DNA of 52,313 bases from Actinomycetes bacterium (GTDB taxonomy: Bacteria > Actinomycetota > Thermoleophilia > Solirubrobacterales > Solirubrobacteraceae): the NCBI GenBank assembly GCA_021792455.1, contig JAJYUP010000008.1, forward strand, positions 1-52,313, in the 5' to 3' direction. Every line of letters begins with the position of its first letter. The first letter of the stretch is position 1. Below the pieces are notes generated by a model. That model saw only the letters and a list, made by a program, of their open reading frames with translations, ran no database searches and was not told the DNA's origin. Shown piece after piece: positions 1-8,251 of this stretch. A program made the translations under genes and the position numbers.

Positions 1-317
1 GCCCGCAGCTGGGCTCGCAGGCCCTCGCAAACGAGCTGGCAGATCTGCAGCACCGTCTGATCCGCGATGAAGTAGTAGACGCTCGTGCCAGACTTGCGTC
101 GCCCTACGACGTGCTCTGAGCGCAGGAGGTTGAGATGCCTGGAGACGTTCGGGTAGGGGACGTGAAGCAGCTGGCTGAGCTCCTGGACCGAGGCTTCGCC
201 GCGCTGCATGAGGCAATCGAGCAGGCGCAGACGCGTCGGCTGCCCCAACGCGAGGAACCGTCTGGCTGCTGCCTGCACGAGCTCCTCTGGGAGCAGCTGG
301 GGGTGGGACTGCTTCAT
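1..317 (-). CDS. ArsR-family HTH regulator (3' end outside window)
   Basis: Partial gene; translation starts at the ATG complementary to 315-317 and is open to the window edge (105 codons seen). Near residues 19-70 it has the ArsR winged-helix pattern: a FLALGQPTRLRLLDCL helix, then VQELSQLLHVPYPNVSRHLNLLRSEHVV (HTH and recognition helix), then a wing ending in GTSVYYFIAD. The family consists of dimeric repressors released from DNA by metals or other signals. The classical metal-binding ELCVC motif is absent, although Cys occurs in LLDCL and QICQLVC, so the signal cannot be named. Two inverted repeats upstream (379-424) fit self-repression. No strong ribosome site is seen. Confidence 0.85.
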   Translation of the reverse strand, partial: MKQSHPQLLPEELVQAAARRFLALGQPTRLRLLDCLMQRGEASVQELSQLLHVPYPNVSRHLNLLRSEHVVGRRKSGTSVYYFIADQTVLQICQLVCEGLRAQLR

Positions 318-378
318 GGCTGGCTGGCGGCTCGACCCTTGCGGGAGCGGCGACCGCTGGGGCGGGCGCGCAGTGTCA

Positions 379-424
379 TGTGCGGTCGCACAATACCACT
401 CTGAACGTTTGCGCGCGAACAGTT
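379..424 (-). promoter_or_regulatory. Candidate operator/promoter of the ArsR-type gene
   Basis: TGTGCG-GT-CGCACA (379-392) is a perfect 6+6 inverted repeat. At 404-424, AACGTTTGCG and CGCGAACAGTT form a near-perfect inverted repeat with one mismatch and one indel. A minus-strand TATTGT (396-391) could be a -10 box. Both repeats lie 60-110 bases upstream of the ATG at 317, where an autoregulated ArsR operator is expected. Seen directly; the role is inferred. Confidence 0.35.
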
Positions 425-493
425 GAACATGAGGTGTCGAGGATCCGTGGTCCGGCAGACGACCGGCGTCCCCCGCTGACCGTGGATGTGCGA

Positions 494-573
494 GCTGGCG
501 GCGCGACGGGCTGACCGCTGGGGGGAGGTGCCGGCTGGCGGCGCGACGGGCTCACGATTGGGGGGAGATGGCG
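494..573. repeat. 40-bp tandem repeat, two units
   Basis: Units 494-533 and 534-573 match at 34 of 40 positions, and a degraded third start follows. It lies in the gap 318-590 between the ArsR gene and the 3' end of the DUF2237 gene. Apart from the operator and this repeat I see nothing in that gap. Confidence 0.7.
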
Positions 574-590
574 GCCGGCGGTGCGCGCCG

Positions 591-998
591 TCAGCCGGGA
601 GGCGGCTGCCGTTCGAACGGTCCAGCGTGGGGGGGCACGTCGACGGCGCACTGCTCGAGTGCGTGGAGCGGGACGATCTGAAGCGCCCGCTCGTTGGTCG
701 CTGCAAGCACGACGTAGGCCGCCGCCCCATCTTCGTAGGCGCGCAGCCAGTTGGCTGCGGTGACGCACCATCGGTCCCCAGGCTGCAGCCCTGGAAATCC
801 GTATGTGGGCACGGGAGTGATGAGGTCGTTGCCGATCCGGCGCTGGTGCTCGAGGAACTCAGAGGTGACGACGGCGCAGATCGTGTGGCTGCCGAGGTCC
901 TCAGCGCTCGTCTCGCAGCAGCCGCTGCGGAAGAACCCAGTGAGCGGTTCGGTGCTGCAGGGCTCGAGCTCGCCGCCAAGGACGTTGCGGTCCCTCAT
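591..998 (-). CDS. DUF2237 family protein
   Basis: 135 residues, starting at MRDRNVLGG. It carries the family signature across its length: NVLGGELEPCSTEPLTGFFR, then GCCETSAEDLGSHTICAVVTSEFLEHQ, then GNDLITPVPTYGFPGLQPGDRWCVTAANW. Conserved Cys residues lie in EPCS, GCCET and DRWCV. The family is widespread in bacteria and has no established function. The reading frame is open upstream, but the homologous part begins only a few residues after this ATG, so the long extension is discarded. It is divergent from the DUF5335 gene. Confidence 0.85.
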   Translation of the reverse strand: MRDRNVLGGELEPCSTEPLTGFFRSGCCETSAEDLGSHTICAVVTSEFLEHQRRIGNDLITPVPTYGFPGLQPGDRWCVTAANWLRAYEDGAAAYVVLAATNERALQIVPLHALEQCAVDVPPHAGPFERQPPPG

Positions 999-1121
999 CC
1001 CCGCAGTATCGCGCCTCTGTGAACGAACCGTCGCTCCGTGCATGCCGACAGGTCGAGCCTGCGAGCTCAGGCGGTGGGCGAGATCCGCAGAGGCGCGCGC
1101 AGTGATGTGGAGAAACGACCC

Positions 1122-1170
1122 GAGCGCTCGATTGCAGGGGGGAGCGATCGATTGCAGGGGGAGCGATCGA
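1122..1170. repeat. 20-bp tandem repeat in a divergent intergenic region
   Basis: gagcgctcgattgcaggggg (1122-1141) is followed by a 19-base near-copy (1142-1160) and a third start at 1161. It lies in the 301-base region 999-1299 between the divergent DUF2237 and DUF5335 genes. Each unit contains a small near-palindrome around CGATCG. Nothing else is recognisable in this region except the ribosome site of the next gene. Confidence 0.7.
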
Positions 1171-1299
1171 GTCGCGTGCCTGAGTGGTGGGCGCAGAGCC
1201 CCGATCGAAGATGCGCAGCTTTTCCGGATCCGACGGAGCCGCGGGTGGGGCATACTGACTGGCACCTGACGAGTTGCCGACGATCGGAGGACTTGCGAG

Positions 1300-1677
1300 A
1301 TGACTCACCTCACGCGAGAGTTGAACCGGGATGCATGGCGCTCCTACTTCGATGAGCTGAGCCGCGATCTCGGGGCGGTGGAGGCGACAATCGAGGTTGA
1401 GGGCAGCGATCTCGGCGCGCAGGTCGAGGCTGATCGGCTCATCCTGAGCGGCATCTCCTACGATGACGCTGACGATGTGCTGGTGATCGACGTGGAGGCG
1501 CCAGGCGGCGGGCGAGAGAATCTGGAGCACCTCGTCTCCTCACCGAAGCGCATCCTCGTCGATGCGGCAGAGGGCGTGCTGCCCAGCACGATCGACATCG
1601 AGGATTCGGAGAGCCACAGAACGCTCGTGCTGATGCGCAGGGTGGCGGCGCTGCCTGCGGACCAGCGCGAGCTCTGA
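1300..1677 (+). CDS. DUF5335 family protein
   Basis: 125 residues, preceded by GGAGG at 1286-1290, nine bases before the ATG, which fixes the start. The N-terminus (LTRELNRDAWRSYFDELSR), the following IEVEGSDLGAQVEADRLILSGISYDDADD and a C-terminal strand-rich part match the small DUF5335 family as I know it: a soluble alpha/beta protein of about 110-130 residues with no known activity. It has no signal peptide or membrane segment and is acidic. It stands alone between a divergent gene and a convergent one. Confidence 0.75.
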   Translation: MTHLTRELNRDAWRSYFDELSRDLGAVEATIEVEGSDLGAQVEADRLILSGISYDDADDVLVIDVEAPGGGRENLEHLVSSPKRILVDAAEGVLPSTIDIEDSESHRTLVLMRRVAALPADQREL

Positions 1678-1726
1678 GCGATCGACGCTGAGCGGCGCGA
1701 GCTCCCCTGCTTCGGACAGGGACGTC

Positions 1727-2656
1727 TCACCGCTGCTCGGCCGCAGCCGAGCGCGGGTTGACGATCGGGGTGAGCAGGCGCTCGAGTTGGGTGCGCAGGT
1801 GCTGATGCTGCTCCGGCAGGCAGAGGTGCTCACCGAGGTGCTGGGGGTCCTCGTCGACGGCGAAGCCAGGGGAGGTCGTCGCGATCTCGAACAGGATCCC
1901 CTGGGGCTCCCGGAAGTAGATCGACTTGAAGTAACTGCGGTCGATGATCGGCGTGACGTGCATGCCCGCCTCAGCGACATGCCGGCGCCAGGCGACATGG
2001 TCCTCATCAGGGCAGTGCCAGGCGATGTGGTGGACGGTGCCAGCACCCTGGATCCCGCGCTGAGCGGAGATCTCACAGCTCCAGCTGAAGCGAGCGCCCC
2101 GCCCTTGGAGGCTCCAGCTGCCCTCCCCTGTCTGCGTGAAGCCGAGGGTCTCGGTGAGCAGCCTGGCGTCCCCCTGGGGCCCACGCAAAACGTAGGCAGA
2201 GGCGCCCTGAACGCCTGAGATCGCGTGCTGAGGCGGTATCTGGGGATGCTCTGCGCGCAGTGGGAGGCTGTCCTGGTCTGCGAGAACGAGCTGCAGTCGC
2301 AGGCCGTCGTGGTCCTGAAAGGTGAGCGAATGCTGATGCTCCTCCGAAGGATGCTCCGCTTGCGCGAGCCTGTCAGCCCAGAAGCGAAGCGAGTCTGGAG
2401 AGGCGACGCGAAGCTTGATCGTGTGGATCATGCCTGCACCCGCCCGCCCCTGCTGGATGCCGACGAACTCGAACCAGGTGAGGAGCGAGCCAGGGGAGCC
2501 CTGCTCGTCGCCGAAATACAGGTGGTAGGCCTCCGGCGCGTCGAAGTTGACCGTCTTCTTGACGAGGCGCAGCCCGAGCACGTCCGCGTAGAAGGCGACC
2601 GTCCTGCGCGCGTCGCGAGTGATCATCGTGATGTGGTGCACGCCCTGGAGCTGCAT
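1727..2656 (-). CDS. VOC-superfamily ring-cleaving dioxygenase
   Basis: 309 residues from ATG 2656; a GTG at 2683 would add nine. It has two vicinal-oxygen-chelate modules: residues 1-150 begin LQGVHHITMITRDARRTVAFYADVLGLRLVKKTVNFD, and residues 160-300 begin with ASAYVLRGPQGDARLLTETLGFTQ. Candidate metal ligands are the His in VHHIT, the His in GTVHHIAWH and the Glu in GILFEIATTSPGF. Relatives are annotated as hydroquinone or catechol ring-cleaving dioxygenases (MhqO type). The substrate here is unknown. It is a single gene, convergent with DUF5335. Confidence 0.85.
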   Translation of the reverse strand: MQLQGVHHITMITRDARRTVAFYADVLGLRLVKKTVNFDAPEAYHLYFGDEQGSPGSLLTWFEFVGIQQGRAGAGMIHTIKLRVASPDSLRFWADRLAQAEHPSEEHQHSLTFQDHDGLRLQLVLADQDSLPLRAEHPQIPPQHAISGVQGASAYVLRGPQGDARLLTETLGFTQTGEGSWSLQGRGARFSWSCEISAQRGIQGAGTVHHIAWHCPDEDHVAWRRHVAEAGMHVTPIIDRSYFKSIYFREPQGILFEIATTSPGFAVDEDPQHLGEHLCLPEQHQHLRTQLERLLTPIVNPRSAAAEQR

Positions 2657-2857
2657 CTGCTGTTCTGGACGCGATGATCTCACAAGCGACCGCGACCCCT
2701 TGGGGCGCCCCCCGCAGCCCCCGGCGCCTGTATGCGCGCGCGACCGAGCGGGGCCGCCGACCCGCTGCGCGCGACAGGCGGCTGCCCACCGACGTGCGTG
2801 CGCAAGCGCTGCTCCGGGAGGCCGTTGAGCGGACGCCGGCGCTCCGATGGCAGAGGC

Positions 2858-4765
2858 CTAATAGGCGCTGCCCGAAGTGGTTTGGGTGGTGCTGCCCGAA
2901 GTGGTTTGGGTGGTGCTGCCCGAGGTGGTTTGGGTGGTGCTGCCCGAGGTGGTTTGGGTGGTGCTGCTCGAAGGCGTTTGAGTGGTGGTGCCCGAGGTGG
3001 TTTGGGTGGTGCTGGTGCTGGCGGTGCTCGGTTCCGAGCTGCCAAGCACCTTGCCAGCGCGATCGATCGCCTGAACCTCGTAGTAGGGGCCTGGGCTGCT
3101 CGTGGTGATCTCGGTCTCGAATCCAGTGCGCTGAACCGGTTCGCCGACGGGTGCGAGGCTCGTGGGACTCGATCCTGCGAGAACTCGCCAGGAGACGATC
3201 TGGGTCGCGCCGTTCCAGCTCGCGTACACTTGGGTGCCTCCGGCGGCGCTGCCTGCGCCTGCGGCCTGCACGAAGATCGATGGGTGCGTAAGCGGCAGCC
3301 CGATCCACGGCGAGCGGTAGGCCCTGTAGGACTCATCTGAGCCCGGCAGGTTGCCCTCATAGAGCAGTTCGCCCGCGTCGGTGTATTCAGAGAAGTAGGG
3401 CAGCTGCCCCCAGCCGACGAACACCCTGCCGTCACCCTGAAGCTGCACGCTGCCCTGGCTGCCTGCGAGCTTCTCTTCAGGCAGCAGATATTCGTGGATG
3501 AGCTTTGCAGTGTGCTGCTTGAAGTTGAGCCGAAGCAGCAGCCCCTTGGACTGGGGCCCCTCCGCGGGCGCTGCTTCGTCGTCGAAGATCGTGACGCCGC
3601 CGCGCGCATGCTGTTCGACGTCGTGCTGCCAAGCGAAGTGGGCGTCCGGTTCGACCTGGAAGGAGGACCGCTTGCCGCCGAGCGTCGCGAACACCTTGCC
3701 TTCGTAGGGGGGCTTGACGCGGTTCGCCCAGTACGCAGCCCAGGTGTTGCGCGCAGAGATGACGAGGTTGCCTGAGGGCCCAAGCGAGACGGAGTTGAGG
3801 TGGTATGGATCCCAGATCCTGTTCGGCTGGGGGGTCGTGTAGGACTCTTTGAGCGGGACCTGGTGCAGAGGGTCCCACTGCCAAACGATCTTCCCAGTCT
3901 CGACTTCGACCTCGAAGACGACCTGGTCGTAGAGCGAGCCGTTCTTGGGACCGCCGCAGCAGCCAAGCGAAAGCTTGACGACCTTGTTGCCGAGGATGTA
4001 GGCGCGTCCATTGGAGGTGAGCTGGATGTCGTGGAAGTCGAGTTCATAGCCAGGGGGCGCGCTGATCGTTGCGACGGTCTGGTAGTGCTGGTTGACGATC
4101 TCCCAGCTGCCGTTGCCAAACCCTTGGGGCGTGATCTGCCCCTGCCAGAAGACGAGCACAGGCTTGCCTTGATAAGTCGAGGTGTGGAGGTCCATCGCGA
4201 CGGTCTGACGGTGCGCTGAGCCGACCTGGACGAGTTCGCCAAGCGGGTCCTGCCAGACGAGGTTCCCATTCGCTTCGAGGATCTCCGGCCCCGGCTTGCC
4301 GACGAAGGGGGCCTTGATGGAGAACGCCCTGATCGGCGCTAGCAGGACGTAGCTCTTCTGTGAGCTGCTGCCGACGCTGGCGGCCGTCGAGTCTTCCGGA
4401 TGCGGCACTTCGATCGCCGGCGCGGCGAGCGTCGGCGCAGAGAGGAAGCTGAACACTCCGTTAGAGATTGTGCTCCCGCCTGCGCTGGGCGCAGCGAGGA
4501 GCGCAACCCCACCGAGCAGCGCGATCGCGGCAATGAGCGTTGCGAAGGCGGCGAGGGCACATCTGCTGGACAGCGCAGGGCGGCGGGCGAGCCGCGAGCG
4601 GCGGGCGTCAGTGCTGGAGGCTTCGGTGAGCAGGTGCGAGCCGCGTGCCCGCAGCAGCGGCAGCGCGCGACCTGCCGGTGCCCTGCCGAGGTCCCGTTGC
4701 GCCGAACCAGACGGCGGCGTCCCCCGCCGCCGTCGATCATCATCTGATCGTGCTCTCTGCTTCAA
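2858..4765 (-). CDS. Arylsulfotransferase-like secreted protein with repeat tail
   Basis: 635 residues. The start is a TTG at 4765 with AGGAG four bases upstream. Residues 1-67 are basic and low in complexity, and a membrane segment follows at about 68-92, so the rest is outside the membrane. Residues 130-530 resemble the beta-propeller of arylsulfotransferase (ASST) family proteins, for example FHDIQLTSNGRAYIL, IWDPYHLNSVSL, FAWQHDVEQH and a long series of WQWDP-type strands. Whether it transfers sulfate cannot be told from sequence. Residues about 530-580 look like an extra beta domain. The last ~55 residues are copies of TTQTTSGS, encoded by a 24-bp tandem repeat, probably a flexible cell-surface tail. 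Confidence 0.8.
   Translation of the reverse strand: MKQRARSDDDRRRRGTPPSGSAQRDLGRAPAGRALPLLRARGSHLLTEASSTDARRSRLARRPALSSRCALAAFATLIAAIALLGGVALLAAPSAGGSTISNGVFSFLSAPTLAAPAIEVPHPEDSTAASVGSSSQKSYVLLAPIRAFSIKAPFVGKPGPEILEANGNLVWQDPLGELVQVGSAHRQTVAMDLHTSTYQGKPVLVFWQGQITPQGFGNGSWEIVNQHYQTVATISAPPGYELDFHDIQLTSNGRAYILGNKVVKLSLGCCGGPKNGSLYDQVVFEVEVETGKIVWQWDPLHQVPLKESYTTPQPNRIWDPYHLNSVSLGPSGNLVISARNTWAAYWANRVKPPYEGKVFATLGGKRSSFQVEPDAHFAWQHDVEQHARGGVTIFDDEAAPAEGPQSKGLLLRLNFKQHTAKLIHEYLLPEEKLAGSQGSVQLQGDGRVFVGWGQLPYFSEYTDAGELLYEGNLPGSDESYRAYRSPWIGLPLTHPSIFVQAAGAGSAAGGTQVYASWNGATQIVSWRVLAGSSPTSLAPVGEPVQRTGFETEITTSSPGPYYEVQAIDRAGKVLGSSEPSTASTSTTQTTSGTTTQTPSSSTTQTTSGSTTQTTSGSTTQTTSGSTTQTTSGSAY
2871..3014. 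repeat. 24-bp tandem repeat, six units, inside the gene
   Basis: Six consecutive 24-bp units: 2871-2894 and 2895-2918 identical, 2919-2942 and 2943-2966 one base different, 2967-2990 diverged, 2991-3014 again close to consensus. They encode the Thr/Ser/Gln tail of the arylsulfotransferase-like protein on the minus strand. The unit is a multiple of three, so copy number can change without a frameshift. Confidence 0.95.
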
Positions 4766-4772
4766 CTGTCTC

Positions 4773-4808
4773 CTCTGTAGGTGAGCTGTGCTCTGTAGGT
4801 GAGCTGTG
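4773..4808. repeat. 18-bp perfect duplication at a ribosome-binding site
   Basis: ctctgtaggtgagctgtg occurs twice in tandem (4773-4790 and 4791-4808). On the minus strand the duplication ends where GAGGAGA, the ribosome site of the arylsulfotransferase-like gene, begins. The rest of the 300-base gap 4766-5065 shows only the ribosome site of the next gene. Confidence 0.9.
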
Positions 4809-5065
4809 AGCTCTCAGCTGTCGGCTGCCGGTCTCGCCGTCGCTGAGCGACCCCTGCGGCGTGCCCAGTCGCGACGACCGCGGGGCTGGCCCTGGCGAAC
4901 GTAACCAGCTCCGAGACGCAAAGTTTCGTTGCGGCGGCGCCAGCACCGCAACGATGCCGCCTTCGCTGCGTTTGATCGAAGTGCAGAGGAGGACCTGCGA
5001 GCGCGTCTGCCTTGCCGTGCGATGCGTGCGGTGGGGCCCTATGGCGATACAAGGAGGACACAAGC

Positions 5066-5722
5066 ATGCAGCTAGACGGTGATGTGACAAGCGGGGGCGC
5101 GATGCGAAGGCAACCTCGCATGGCCGCGGGGCCCGGGGGGCTGCGGACACGCGCGACCGCTGCGCCGCGTCGAGCTCGACTCGCGGGTGCCGCCTGCGCT
5201 GCGGCGGCCTGCGGCCTGTTCGCGGTGACACCACTGGCGGCGAGTGCTGCAGGCAGCAGGAGCAGTCGTGAGGCAGCGAAGCCGGTGCGAAGCTTCACGG
5301 GCGCGTTCGCGCGCAGGCAGACGGACATTCTGAACGCGAAGTCAGGGACGGTTGCAGTGACGGTGCTCTGCCCAGCGCGCACCTCGAAGGACTGCTCAGT
5401 GAAGCTGATCTTGCGCACGAGCCCAGTGAAGATTGGATCCGGCGAGAAGGTGCTGACTCTCGGCACGAGGTCTGCGACGATGAGGCCAGGCGCGACGGCG
5501 AAGCTCGACGTGAAGCTGTCCTCCGTGGGGTTGAGGGCGCTGAGGTCGAACAAAGGGATGCTGAGACCCCACGCATTGGTGCTGAGCGAAGACGGCGAGC
5601 GTCATCACGCGAAGAGGAGCGTGAAGATCACGCTGAAGGAAGCGAGCGCCAACAAGGAACGCGGTAAAAGCAAAGAATCAGCAGGCAAACCGAGCGAAGA
5701 AGAACCGTCATCGCTGTACTGA
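5066..5722 (+). CDS. Secreted protein of unknown function
   Basis: 218 residues, start fixed by AAGGAGG (5051-5057) eight bases before the ATG. The N-terminus is Arg-rich, then hydrophobic (about residues 38-60, LAGAACAAAACGLFAVTPLAASAAG), which looks like a signal peptide, possibly Tat-like because of the many Arg residues. The mature part has beta-type sequence (GTVAVTVLCPARTSKDCSVKLIL) with two Cys that could form a disulfide. The tail (about 185-218) is highly charged with Lys, Glu and Ser. Similar Cys-containing, Lys-rich C-terminal domains occur in large secreted proteins of this lineage. I do not recognise a named family. It is convergent with the APC transporter gene. Confidence 0.75.
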   Translation: MQLDGDVTSGGAMRRQPRMAAGPGGLRTRATAAPRRARLAGAACAAAACGLFAVTPLAASAAGSRSSREAAKPVRSFTGAFARRQTDILNAKSGTVAVTVLCPARTSKDCSVKLILRTSPVKIGSGEKVLTLGTRSATMRPGATAKLDVKLSSVGLRALRSNKGMLRPHALVLSEDGERHHAKRSVKITLKEASANKERGKSKESAGKPSEEEPSSLY

Positions 5723-5817
5723 GAACGGGGTGAGCCGCGGCGCGCTCAGCGGCGTGGGGCGGGCTGGCCAGCTGCGGCGACGGATGCCGCGAGCGGGCTG
5801 GGCGGCTTCGGAGTGTG

Positions 5818-5848
5818 GCGCGCCGCGCTGCCCTGCTCGGCGGCGCGC
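5818..5848. terminator. Possible bidirectional terminator hairpin
   Basis: GCGCGCCG (5818-5825) pairs perfectly with CGGCGCGC (5841-5848) around a 15-base loop, between the convergent secreted-protein and APC genes. It has no U-tract, as is common in high-GC actinobacteria. Confidence 0.4.
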
Positions 5849-8115
5849 TACGTCGGAAGGTGGAACGGCACCGTCGTGATGACGATCCCCTCATATCTGA
5901 TGAGCGATGAGCGCAGCCTCGGCGCGACGCGGTTGTGGAGGATCCGCTGCCAGGTTCTTGCGACTACGAGCTCCGGCACGACGAGCGTGAGCGTGAGGTC
6001 AGGGCGCTGTGTGTGCAGGCCCTCTATGTAGTGGGCGAGGGGGGCGACGACTGCGCGATACGGCGAGATGACGACCTCGAGCGGCAGGTGTGAACCCCAG
6101 GCCTGCCAGGCCTGCTGGAACCGCTCCGCCTCATCCTCTGCGGGGCTCACGTGGAGTGCGAGCACAGGCTGGCGCAGCGAGACTGCGTAGGCGAGCGCGC
6201 GCAGCGCTGCGAGGTCGAGCACCGCGATCGGAACGACGGCGAAGCCGTGTATCTCACCGGGGCTGTCCTGTCGCTCGGCGGCCCGCTGAGAGACGGAGGG
6301 CCGAGAGTCCGGGGAGAGGCGCTCCTGCGGCGCGCGTGAAGGATCGCGAGCGCGAGCGGAGATGGCAGCCCTGTGCTGAGTGTGCGGGCTCGGCGTGAGC
6401 GCGCTCGCCGCCCGCTGGTAGTGGGCGTGCACGGCTCTGCAGGCGAGCATGATGAGTGGCACGAGCAGGACGATGAGCCAGGCGCCCTGGAGGAACTTCG
6501 TGATCGTCGCGATGACGACGACTGCGAGGGACAGCGCAGCCCCTAGGAGGTTGATGACAAGGCCATGCCGCCACCCTCGCTCCCGGCGGCGAAGCCAGAG
6601 GGCGACCATGCCTGCCTGGGCGAGCGTGAACGCGATGAACACCCCGATCGCAAACAGCGGGATGAGGGGCTGGGTGCGGCCGCCGAAGGCGGCGAAGATG
6701 AGCGCCGCCGGCAGCGCGAGCACGACTATCCCGTTGGAGAAGGCGAGCCTGTCGCCCATCCTGAGGAACAGCCTGGGAACCCAGCTGTCACGTGCCATGA
6801 AGTAGAGAAGCCGCGGCAGCCCATTGAAAGCTGAGTTCGCGGCTATGAGCAGCACGAGCGTCGTGGAGAGCTGCACGAAGCCATAGAGGACGCCAGAGCC
6901 GACGCTTTTGCGTGCGATCGCGGAGAGCAGGGTCTCGCTCGAGCTTGGTGTCGCCCCATCGAAGTGGGCGGTGAGCACGACGCCGACGAACATGAAGACG
7001 AGCAGCGAAACCATGACGGTGAGCGTCTGCCTCGCGTTGCGGGACTGGGGGGGATGGAACACAGGCACGGCGTTGGAGATGACCTCGATCCCCGTCATCG
7101 CAGTCGCCCCAGAGGAGAAGGCGCGCAGCACGAGAAGGACCCCGACGGCCTCGATTGCGGTGTGGGGTGCGGGCGGGGCTGGGTGAAAGTGGTGGGAGCC
7201 TGCGTGAACGAGCCCAGCGATGACGACGAGCGCGATCGCGACGACGAACATGTAGGTGGGCAGCGCGAACGCGGCCCCCGCATCACGGACGCCGCGGAGG
7301 TTGCCGACGACGAGCAGAACGATGACGAGGAGCCCGATGAGCACCCTGACAGAGTCGAGCGAAGGTATCGCGGAGGTGACGGCTTCGACGCCCGATGCGA
7401 CGGACACGGCGACTGTGAGGGTGTAGTCGAGGATGAGCCCTGCGCCCGCGAGCAGTCCCCACTGGCTGCCAAGGCTGTCGCTTGCGATGATGTATGAGCC
7501 ACCGCCATGGGGGTAGGCCTTGATCACTTCGCGGTAGCCAAGCCCAACGGCGATCATGAGAACGGTGAGCGCTGCACCGATCGGCAGCGAGAGCGTGAGC
7601 TGACCTGAGCCGGCGAGCAGGAGGATCGCGATCATCGCTTCCGGGCCATAGGCGACGGAGGAGAGCGCGTCCGGCGAGAGCACCGCAAGCGCGAGCAGCC
7701 TGCCCATCTGCTCCTCCGCGATCGCGGTGCTGCGAAGCGCAGGGCCGATGACGGCGCGGCGGACGAAAAACGCGGCGCGACGCAGCGAGAGCCGCCCTCC
7801 TTCTTCTGCCTGTGGAGGCGCTTCGACTTCCTCTCCGCCCGTGGCAGGTCTCGTGCGTATGTGGACGAAGCGGCCTTCGCGGGAGCTCGCAGGATCGACG
7901 AACGTGACGTGACGATCGACGGGAAGCCAGCGGTCCCAGGAGTCTCTCGGCGGCGCTGAGCCCGCCCAGCTGCGACCAACCTCTGAGAGCAGCTGAAGGT
8001 CCCGGTCGTCGAGCTGGGGAAGCTGGGCGCTCGGCGAGACCGTCGCGTCGTCCATGCGCTCGGTCAGCTCTGAAGAGGAAGTATGTCTGGGGAAGGCACC
8101 CGCCGATTGTCTCAT
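5848..8115 (-). CDS. KimA-like APC-superfamily transporter
   Basis: 755 residues. Residues about 1-130 are a soluble N-terminal part. The transporter core (about 140-590) has roughly twelve membrane segments and the motifs LSPDALSSVAYGPE, AYPHGGGSYI and SSGATAMTGIEVISNAVP, which match the KimA/YdaO subgroup of APC permeases, known in Bacillus as high-affinity potassium importers controlled by c-di-AMP. The C-terminal ~120 residues (VVPIAVLDLAALRALAYA..., ending LRSSLIRYEGIVITTVPFHLP) look like a cytoplasmic USP-like regulatory domain. Potassium as substrate is inferred. ATG 8115 and ATG 8055 are both possible starts. I see no c-di-AMP riboswitch in the 136-base gap upstream. Confidence 0.85.
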   Translation of the reverse strand: MRQSAGAFPRHTSSSELTERMDDATVSPSAQLPQLDDRDLQLLSEVGRSWAGSAPPRDSWDRWLPVDRHVTFVDPASSREGRFVHIRTRPATGGEEVEAPPQAEEGGRLSLRRAAFFVRRAVIGPALRSTAIAEEQMGRLLALAVLSPDALSSVAYGPEAMIAILLLAGSGQLTLSLPIGAALTVLMIAVGLGYREVIKAYPHGGGSYIIASDSLGSQWGLLAGAGLILDYTLTVAVSVASGVEAVTSAIPSLDSVRVLIGLLVIVLLVVGNLRGVRDAGAAFALPTYMFVVAIALVVIAGLVHAGSHHFHPAPPAPHTAIEAVGVLLVLRAFSSGATAMTGIEVISNAVPVFHPPQSRNARQTLTVMVSLLVFMFVGVVLTAHFDGATPSSSETLLSAIARKSVGSGVLYGFVQLSTTLVLLIAANSAFNGLPRLLYFMARDSWVPRLFLRMGDRLAFSNGIVVLALPAALIFAAFGGRTQPLIPLFAIGVFIAFTLAQAGMVALWLRRRERGWRHGLVINLLGAALSLAVVVIATITKFLQGAWLIVLLVPLIMLACRAVHAHYQRAASALTPSPHTQHRAAISARARDPSRAPQERLSPDSRPSVSQRAAERQDSPGEIHGFAVVPIAVLDLAALRALAYAVSLRQPVLALHVSPAEDEAERFQQAWQAWGSHLPLEVVISPYRAVVAPLAHYIEGLHTQRPDLTLTLVVPELVVARTWQRILHNRVAPRLRSSLIRYEGIVITTVPFHLPT

Positions 8116-8197
8116 CCGCCCGAGGCGGCAGGTCCGCTTCGCGATTGGTGGGCGTCATGGGGGGGCTGCCGCGGCGTGCGGTGGGGGTCGTGATTCA

Positions 8198-8214
8198 GCT
8201 TGGGGGCCCCAAGC
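8198..8214. terminator. Possible terminator hairpin
   Basis: GCTTGGGG-G-CCCCAAGC is a perfect 8-base inverted repeat 38-54 bases past the stop codon of the minus-strand membrane protein gene (8252-9910). No T-run follows. The gap 8116-8251 holds nothing else I can name. Confidence 0.45.
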
Positions 8215-8251
8215 GGTGCTGTGATGGCGGCGCGGGCCGTCAGCGTGGGCG

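Noticed and set aside
1122-1170. Possible CRISPR-like or iteron-type array
   Set aside because: Only two and a half units, no spacers, no cas or replication genes nearby.
2680-4269. 529-codon minus-strand open frame over the arylsulfotransferase-like gene
   Set aside because: A shadow in another frame: Ser/Arg/Pro-rich, no family match, while the true frame shows a membrane segment and propeller motifs.
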